From: a bacterium | GTDB lineage: Bacteria; Desulfobacterota; Binatia; UBA12015 | Assembly (NCBI GenBank): GCA_018970825.1 | Contig: JAGWVP010000180.1 | Coordinates: 1 to 6,699, forward strand | Direction of reading: 5' to 3' | Length of the DNA: 6,699 nucleotides | Shown: positions 1-5,192 of the stretch, one piece after another | Position numbering within the stretch: position 1 is the first letter of the stretch | Layout: every line of letters starts with the position of its first letter | Position numbers and translations under genes: made by a program | The notes under the pieces: model-generated | Database searches by the model: none | Seen by the model: only the letters and a program-made list of their open reading frames with translations | Told to the model about the DNA's origin: nothing

Positions 1-711
1 GGTCGGATCATCACGCCGCTCAAGGACCGCTTCGACGTCCAGATCCGCACCCACTACCCGCGCTCGCTCGACCAGGAGATCGCGATCCTCGAGCAGGAGG
101 TTCCGCTCGGCGACCGGGACGGGCGTCCGGTGCACCTGCCCGGCTTCATGCGGGAGATCGTGGCGCAGGTGACGTTCGAGGCCCGCCGCTCCCCGGAGGT
201 GAGCCAGTCCTCGGGCGTGAGCGTCCGGATGACGATCAACAACCTCGAGACGCTGGTCGCGAACGCCGAGAGACGCGCGGCGCGCCTCGGCGAGGCGGAG
301 ATCGTTCCGCGCCCCTGCGACCTGCACGCACTCGCGGCCTCGATGGCCGGCAAGCTCGAGTTCGAAACGGCAGGGGACGATCGGGGCGAGGAGGGTGCGA
401 CCCTCGAGAGGCTCGTGAACCGCGCGGTGCTCGCGGTGTTCGACCGAACGACGTCCGTCGAGCGTCTGCGGCGGGTCGCCGAGTGGTTCGAGGCGGGCGG
501 CGGGGTCGAGATCTCCGACGGCATGCGGGCCGAGGAATACCTCGAGGGCGTGCGGGGGATTCCCGGGTTGCGCGAGGCGATCGACGAGATCGGCGCGGCC
601 GAGTCGCCGGGGTTGGTCGCCGCCGCGACCGAGTTCCTGCTCGAAGGTCTCCACCTCCACCAGAAGCTCAACAAGGACCTCGAAGGCGGGCGCGCGACCT
701 ACCGCGCCTGA
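1..711 (+). CDS. AAA+ ATPase, magnesium chelatase subunit I-like (5'-truncated, C-terminal part)
   Basis: The reading frame is open from base 1 to the TGA at 709-711, giving 236 residues of a protein whose start lies upstream of the window. The first residues (GRIITPLKDRFDVQIRTHYP) match the end of the AAA+ core in ChlI/BchI and MoxR-like ATPases. The DRF at codons 9-11 sits where this class places its inter-subunit arginine. A later stretch, SGVSVRMTINNLETL, resembles the sensor-2/helical lid region. Walker A and B are not visible because they lie upstream. The C-terminus is helical and ends in a motif with GLHLHQKLNKD, which I recognise from a family of Mg-chelatase-like ATPases encoded beside VWA proteins. 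By family knowledge it should form hexameric rings that hydrolyse ATP to remodel a target protein or metal cofactor. The VWA gene follows 31 bases downstream, so the two are probably co-transcribed partners. True Mg insertion into protoporphyrin is unlikely, since no H subunit or pigment gene is seen. The substrate is unknown. Confidence 0.85.
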   Translation, partial: GRIITPLKDRFDVQIRTHYPRSLDQEIAILEQEVPLGDRDGRPVHLPGFMREIVAQVTFEARRSPEVSQSSGVSVRMTINNLETLVANAERRAARLGEAEIVPRPCDLHALAASMAGKLEFETAGDDRGEEGATLERLVNRAVLAVFDRTTSVERLRRVAEWFEAGGGVEISDGMRAEEYLEGVRGIPGLREAIDEIGAAESPGLVAAATEFLLEGLHLHQKLNKDLEGGRATYRA

Positions 712-742
712 ACCGTCGCGAGGAGCACCGGGGGCGGTCGAC

Positions 743-2347
743 GTGGTGCGGATCCGCTACACCGCCTGGGACGGTACGCAGGCGGTCCGGCTCGACCCCG
801 GGCGCGTGTTCGACGCGCTCGCCGACCTGCTCTCGCGGACCGACGACCTGGCGCAGGCGCTCGACTGGCTGCTCCGCCGGGGGCTCGACCTCGACGGCGT
901 CCACGTCATGGGACTCGACGAGGCTCTCGAGCGCCTGCGCGAGGCGATCCGTTCGCGCGAGAACGAGCTGAACCTCGACCACGCCCTCGACGAACCGCGC
1001 AGCCGGCTCGACGACGTTCTCGCCCGCGAGCGGGAGACCCTCGACGACGGAATCGAGGGCGACCCGGACGGTACGCTCGCGCGGGAGAAGAAGGCCTTCC
1101 TCGACGACCTCCCGGGCGATCTCGCCGCCGCCATCGATCGGCTCGCGCGCGACTACCGGTTCGAGGACGAGGGCGCGGAGCGTGCCTTCCGCGAACTCGT
1201 GGAGAGCCTCGAGGACGTCCGCTCGGTCGAAGACTTCCGCCGTGCCGAGGGGGGGCGTTTCCGAGGCCCGCGGGACCTCGACTTTCCCGGGGCGGTCGAA
1301 CTCGTCCGCGAGATCGCGACGCTGCGCGAACTCGAGCGCGGACTCGCGGCGGGCGAGCTGCCTCGGCTCGACGTGGACGCCCTCCGCCGTCTCCTCGGCG
1401 ACGACGTCGCCCGTGACCTCGAGCGGCTCGGCCAGGTGATGATCCTGCTCCGGGGCGCGGGCTACCTGCGCGAGCGGGAAGGTCGGGTCGAACTCTCGGC
1501 CCGCGGCGTGCGACGCATCGGGGCGCTCGCGCTCCGGGACATCTACGAGGCGCTGCTGCGGGATCGCCCGGGAGGTCACCCGAGCGGCGCACGCGGGCCG
1601 GGCGACCCGCGGCCCGACCGCACGCGCCGCTGGGAGCAGGGAGACGCACTCGACGTCGCCCTCGTGCCGACGCTCATGAACGCGATCGCCCGCGGCGGCG
1701 GGACGCCGGTCGGCGTCGAGCCGCGCGACTTCGAGGTCCGCGAGACCGACCAGGCGACCACGGCCTCCACCGTGCTCCTGCTCGACATGAGCTGGTCGAT
1801 GAGCTGGGAGGGGCGCTTCGCCGCGGCGAAGAAGGTGGCGCTCGCGCTCGAGAGCCTCGTGCGGACCCGCTTCCCCCGCGACTACTTCGGCATCGTCGGC
1901 TTCTACACCCGGGCGGTCGAGCTCCGGGCCCGCGACCTGCCCGAGGCCACGTGGAACGTCGGGGACCCGTTCACGAATCTCCAGGACGGCCTGCGGATGG
2001 CCGGCCGCCTGCTCGCGAAGCACCCGAGCAGCAACCAGCACGTGATCGTCGTGACCGACGGCCAGCCGACGGCGTACTTCCACCGTGGGAGACTGCACTG
2101 CGAGTGGCCCCTGTCCTTCGGGGGCGTCTCGCTGCGGGCGTCGGCCGAGACCCTGCGCGAGGTCGAGCGCGTGACCCGGCGGGGCATCACGATCAACACC
2201 TTCATGCTCGACGACTCGCCCGGGCTGCGGGCGTTCGTCGAGCGGATGACGCGCATCAACCGCGGGCGTGCGCTCTACAGCCGCCCCGACCGCCTCGGCG
2301 AGTACCTGCTGGTCGACTACCTCGGCCGCAAGCGCAAGCGGATCTGA
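743..2347 (+). CDS. VWA domain protein, partner of Mg-chelatase-like AAA+ ATPase
   Basis: This 534-residue protein has its VWA domain at the C-terminus (about residues 340-520). The MIDAS metal site is complete: DMSWS at 348-352 supplies D348, S350 and S352, T411 lies in TNLQDGL, and D439 lies in VVTDGQPT. After it comes GITINTFML and a conserved tail with RINRGRALYSRPDRLGEYLLVDY. The N-terminal two thirds are not AAA+: an acidic, probably coiled-coil helical region spans about 60-160, and a winged-helix-like patch (GYLREREGRVELSARGVRRIG) lies near 240-260. It thus resembles the integrin-like half of ChlD/BchD or a CoxE/ViaA-type protein without the ATPase part. It has no signal peptide or membrane segment and is probably cytoplasmic. 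The start is GTG at 743, with GTG at 746 equally possible; a GGGGGCGG purine stretch at 730-737 may serve as the ribosome site, while the better GAGGAG at 720-725 is rather far away. By analogy it presents a target to the upstream AAA+ ring. The target is unknown. Confidence 0.9.
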   Translation: MVRIRYTAWDGTQAVRLDPGRVFDALADLLSRTDDLAQALDWLLRRGLDLDGVHVMGLDEALERLREAIRSRENELNLDHALDEPRSRLDDVLARERETLDDGIEGDPDGTLAREKKAFLDDLPGDLAAAIDRLARDYRFEDEGAERAFRELVESLEDVRSVEDFRRAEGGRFRGPRDLDFPGAVELVREIATLRELERGLAAGELPRLDVDALRRLLGDDVARDLERLGQVMILLRGAGYLREREGRVELSARGVRRIGALALRDIYEALLRDRPGGHPSGARGPGDPRPDRTRRWEQGDALDVALVPTLMNAIARGGGTPVGVEPRDFEVRETDQATTASTVLLLDMSWSMSWEGRFAAAKKVALALESLVRTRFPRDYFGIVGFYTRAVELRARDLPEATWNVGDPFTNLQDGLRMAGRLLAKHPSSNQHVIVVTDGQPTAYFHRGRLHCEWPLSFGGVSLRASAETLREVERVTRRGITINTFMLDDSPGLRAFVERMTRINRGRALYSRPDRLGEYLLVDYLGRKRKRI

Positions 2348-2377
2348 CCCCGCCCGGGCGACGGATCCGCGGACGCC

Positions 2378-2414
2378 CCGGTCCGGTCGCGTGCGACCGT
2401 CGCCCGCGGACCGG
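2378..2414 (+). repeat. Nested inverted repeat downstream of the VWA gene
   Basis: CCGGTCCG at 2378-2385 is exactly complementary to CGGACCGG at 2407-2414. Between them CGGTCG (2384-2389) pairs with CGACCG (2394-2399) around a CGTG loop. The outer and inner stems share two bases, so a folded RNA would use a 6-bp outer stem, a 6-bp inner hairpin and a one-sided bulge. It starts 30 bases after the VWA stop codon. It could stabilise the 3' end of the AAA+/VWA transcript or act as a terminator without a U-tract. In sequence this GC-rich, part of the pairing could be chance. Confidence 0.45.
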
Positions 2415-2450
2415 TTTGCGGAGCGCCGCCGCGGCGTGCAAGAGGTGTGA

Positions 2451-2483
2451 CGCGGTGCGCGGCGCTTCTCGCGGCGCACCGCG
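2451..2483 (+). repeat. Perfect 10-bp inverted repeat in the mutS leader
   Basis: CGCGGTGCGC at 2451-2460 is the exact reverse complement of GCGCACCGCG at 2474-2483. Inside, after one G/G mismatch, three more pairs (2462-2464 with 2470-2472) close a five-base CTTCT loop. The stem would be very stable as RNA. It ends 42 bases before the GTG start of mutS, or 90 bases before the alternative TTG. No T-run follows, so it is not a textbook intrinsic terminator. It may be a transcription pause or end point, a leader structure that limits mutS translation, or a protein-binding palindrome. The pairing is seen directly; the role is inference. Confidence 0.55.
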
Positions 2484-2525
2484 CGGGGCACGGGCGGGTG
2501 TCCGGCGCGCCGCGCGGGGCGGTCG

Positions 2526-5192
2526 GTGCGGCCGACGGTCCCGCCCGACGGCCGGGGGAAGGCGGGGGCGAGGTTGACCGCAACGTCGCAGTCGGAGCAG
2601 GGGCGCAAGCCGGCCAAGCTCACGCCGATGCTCGCCCAGTACCTCGACGTGAAGCGTCGCGCGGGCGACGCGGTCCTCTTCTTCCGCCTCGGCGACTTCT
2701 ACGAGATGTTCTTCGAGGATGCCGAGCGAGTCGCCCCCCTGCTCGACCTGACGCTCACCTCGCGCAACAAGGACGATCCGAACCCGATCCCGATGTGCGG
2801 GGTGCCGGTCCACGCGGCCCAGGGGTACGTGAGCCGACTCGTCCAGCTCGGCGTCAAGGTCGCGATCTGCGACCAGATCGGCGACCCGGCGACCTCGCCC
2901 GGGCTCGTCGAGCGCGGCCTCACGCGGATCATCACCGCGGGCACGGTACTCGACGAGGACGAGGGACTCGCGAGCGGGCAGCCGGGCTACCTGGTCGCGG
3001 CGGGGCCCGGGCGCGGCGACGGCACGTTCCCGATCGCGACCGTCGACGTGTCGACGGGGGAGGTCCGGTGCTGCCGGGCGTCCCACCTCGCGAGCGCCCG
3101 AGAGGAGCTGGGGCGCCTCGCCCCGCGGGAGGTCCTCGTCGCGCCCGGGGACGACGGCCTCGCCGCCGCGGCGGAGCAGGTCGGGGCCGCGGTGACCCGG
3201 TTCGCACCCGGGGCCGCGGATCCGGCCGGCGCGCCGGAGGCTCTCGTCGAGGGGCTCGATGCCGATCTCGCCGCCGCGCTCGGCCGCGCGCTCGCCTACC
3301 TCCGCGACACGGTGCGCGGGGGGCTCGGGCACCTGCGCGCACCCGTCGTCTACGAGGTCGCCTGCCACCTCGCGATCGACGATCGCACGCGCCGCAACCT
3401 CGGCATCCTCGAGGGACCGAGGGGCGGCCGCCACGGTTCGCTGTGGTGGGCGCTCGACGACACGCGCACGGCGATGGGATCGCGCGTCCTGCGCGACTGG
3501 CTGGTCGCGCCCTCGGTCGAGCTCCCGGTCGTCGCGTCGCGCCAGGACGCGATCGCGGCATTGGTCGAGGCTCCCGGCTGGCGGACCGACGTCGCCGACG
3601 CGATTTCCCCGGTCGGGGACCTCGAGCGCCTCGTCGGACGCCTCGCGGTCGGCCGCGGCGGTCCGCGCGAAGTGGCGCGCCTCGGACGAGCACTCTCGGC
3701 CGCGGCGGACGTCGCGGGGCTGCTGCCGCCCGCGGGACTTCCCGCGCGGCTCGGGGAGATCCGGGCGACGGTCGTGCCGCCGCCCGGGCTCGCGGACCGG
3801 ATCGCGGCGACGCTCGCGGACGAACTCCCGCTGCAGGCGGGCGAGGGCGGGGTGATCCGCCCCGGAGCGGATGCGGAGGTCGACCGGCTGCGGGCCCTGC
3901 GCAGCGATGCCCAGGGGCTGCTCGCCGCGCTCGAGGCGCGGGAACGGGAGGCGACGGGGATCGGCTCCCTGCGCATCCGGTACCAGCGGGTCTTCGGCTA
4001 CTTCTTCGAGGTCACCAAGGCGAACCTGAAGCTCGTCCCGGCCCATTTCACGCGGCGCCAGACGCTCGCCTCGGCCGAGCGCTTCACGACGCCCGAGCTG
4101 CTCGAGCTCGAGCGCGAGCTCTCGGGCGCGGACGACCTCTGTCGGCGTCGCGAGGCCGCGCTCTTCGCGGCCCTGCTCGCCGAGGTGGTCGCCGAGCAGG
4201 GGCGCCTCGCGACGCTCGCCCACGCGCTCGCCGAGCTCGACGCGCTCGCGGGGCTCGCCTCGGTCGCGCACGAGCGCGGCTACGTGCGGCCCGAGGTCCA
4301 CCGGGGTCGGCGGCTCGAGATCCGCGACGGCCGCCACCCGGTCGTCGAGCGGACGTCCGCGGCAGGCAAGTTCGTGCCGAACGACACGGTGCTCGACGAC
4401 GACCGGGAGCAGATCGTGGTGCTGACCGGGCCCAACATGGCCGGCAAGAGCACGTACCTGCGACAGGTCGCCCTCGTCGTGCTCCTCGCCCACGCGGGCA
4501 GCTTCGTCCCGGCCGCCTCGGCGAGCGTGCCTCTCACCGACCGCATCTGGACGCGGGTCGGCGCGGCGGACGACCTCGTCGCGGGAGATTCGACCTTCAT
4601 GGTCGAGATGAAGGAGACCGCGGCGATCCTCGCCGACCTGACGCCGCGGACCCTGGTCGTTCTCGACGAGATCGGCCGCGGCACCAGCACCTACGACGGC
4701 ATCGCGATCGCCTGGGCCGTGGCCGAACACCTCCACGACCTCGAGCCGTCTCCGGGAACGAGGGTGAAGACGCTCTTCGCGACGCACTTCCACGAGCTCA
4801 CGGCCCTCGCGGAGAACCTCCCGCGGGTCCGCAACCAGTCGGTCGCCGTGCGCGAGTGGCGCGACGACGTGCTGTTCCTGCGCAAGGTGGTCGCGGGACC
4901 GGCGAGTCGCAGCTTCGGCGTCTCGGTGGCGAGACTCGCGGGTGTTCCCGAGGCGGTGGTCGCGCGGGCGCGCGCGCTGCTCGCCGGCCTGGAGGCCGGC
5001 TCCCCGCTCGCGGGAGGCCCCCCGGTGCATCCCCGGCGCGCGGCGGCCCCGACGAACCAGCTCGACCTGTTCGCGCCCGGACCGAGCGGAGTCGGCGAGG
5101 AGATCGCTTCGATCGACGTCGACCGGATGACGCCGATCGAGGCGCTCGCGCGGCTCCATGAACTCGTCGAGCGTGCGAGGGGCGGACGGTGA
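2526..5192 (+). CDS. mutS: DNA mismatch repair protein MutS
   Basis: MutS dimers recognise base mismatches and small loops and recruit MutL in an ATP-dependent way in the cytoplasm. The 888 residues are slightly longer than E. coli MutS (853). Counting from the GTG at 2526, the mismatch-recognition domain holds the F-x-E motif at F58-Y59-E60 (GDFYEMF). The connector and lever regions follow, and the clamp region has RIRYQRVFGYFFEVT at 483-497. The ATPase domain has Walker A GPNMAGKS at 635-642, STFMVEM, Walker B LVVLDE at 710-715, the GRGTSTYDG signature and FATHFHEL with H754. QLDLF at 845-849 fits the beta-clamp-binding consensus, and a C-terminal helical dimer/tetramer segment (MTPIEALARLHELV) follows. 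All catalytic motifs are intact. The start is uncertain: TTG at 2574 gives 872 residues, has a better purine stretch upstream (GGGGGAAGG, 2554-2562) and drops 16 poorly conserved residues. The stop codon overlaps the next gene's start. Confidence 0.98.
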   Translation: MRPTVPPDGRGKAGARLTATSQSEQGRKPAKLTPMLAQYLDVKRRAGDAVLFFRLGDFYEMFFEDAERVAPLLDLTLTSRNKDDPNPIPMCGVPVHAAQGYVSRLVQLGVKVAICDQIGDPATSPGLVERGLTRIITAGTVLDEDEGLASGQPGYLVAAGPGRGDGTFPIATVDVSTGEVRCCRASHLASAREELGRLAPREVLVAPGDDGLAAAAEQVGAAVTRFAPGAADPAGAPEALVEGLDADLAAALGRALAYLRDTVRGGLGHLRAPVVYEVACHLAIDDRTRRNLGILEGPRGGRHGSLWWALDDTRTAMGSRVLRDWLVAPSVELPVVASRQDAIAALVEAPGWRTDVADAISPVGDLERLVGRLAVGRGGPREVARLGRALSAAADVAGLLPPAGLPARLGEIRATVVPPPGLADRIAATLADELPLQAGEGGVIRPGADAEVDRLRALRSDAQGLLAALEAREREATGIGSLRIRYQRVFGYFFEVTKANLKLVPAHFTRRQTLASAERFTTPELLELERELSGADDLCRRREAALFAALLAEVVAEQGRLATLAHALAELDALAGLASVAHERGYVRPEVHRGRRLEIRDGRHPVVERTSAAGKFVPNDTVLDDDREQIVVLTGPNMAGKSTYLRQVALVVLLAHAGSFVPAASASVPLTDRIWTRVGAADDLVAGDSTFMVEMKETAAILADLTPRTLVVLDEIGRGTSTYDGIAIAWAVAEHLHDLEPSPGTRVKTLFATHFHELTALAENLPRVRNQSVAVREWRDDVLFLRKVVAGPASRSFGVSVARLAGVPEAVVARARALLAGLEAGSPLAGGPPVHPRRAAAPTNQLDLFAPGPSGVGEEIASIDVDRMTPIEALARLHELVERARGGR
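5177..5192 (+). promoter_or_regulatory. Ribosome binding site and GTGA stop/start overlap (mutS to amidase)
   Basis: GAGGGG at 5177-5182 lies six bases before a GTG at 5189-5191, whose last two bases belong to the mutS TGA stop at 5190-5192. Good spacing and the four-base overlap settle the amidase start and suggest that ribosomes finishing mutS re-initiate on the amidase. Confidence 0.75.

Larger units (their letters stand above)
2348..2525. other. Non-coding gap between VWA gene and mutS, rich in inverted repeats
   Basis: This is the only sizeable non-coding gap in the window (178 bases, or 226 if mutS starts at the TTG at 2574). It contains two groups of inverted repeats, listed separately. 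I see no convincing -35/-10 pair; TTTGCG near 2415-2420 has no matching -10 element at normal spacing. No T-run follows either stem, so a classical intrinsic terminator is not shown. The frames that stay open across the gap are explained by the scarcity of AT-rich stop codons. Confidence 0.7.

Noticed and set aside
54..674. 206-codon - strand open frame opposite the ChlI-like gene
   Set aside because: Ser/Arg/Ala-rich shadow; the + strand frame shows clear AAA+ C-terminal motifs.
2415..2450. Possible sigma-70-type promoter for mutS (TTTGCG and downstream)
   Set aside because: No AT-rich -10 element lies at 16-18 bases; the match is no better than expected by chance.
2378..2500. Classical Rho-independent terminator
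   Set aside because: GC-rich stems exist, but no run of T follows either one.
668..2623. 651-codon - strand open frame opposite the VWA gene
   Set aside because: Low-complexity shadow of the VWA coding region; the + strand frame carries the full MIDAS motif and conserved tail.
2256..5159. Very long open frame (967 codons) on the - strand opposite mutS
   Set aside because: It is the mirror of a high-GC coding strand: stop codons are rare in all frames. Its product is Arg/Gly/Glu/Asp-rich low-complexity sequence with no recognisable domain, while the + strand frame is unmistakably MutS.
2447..5161. Long open frame (904 codons) on the + strand, one frame away from mutS
   Set aside because: It is an Arg/Ala/Gly/Pro-rich shadow of mutS with no family motif, and overlaps nearly all of a certain gene.
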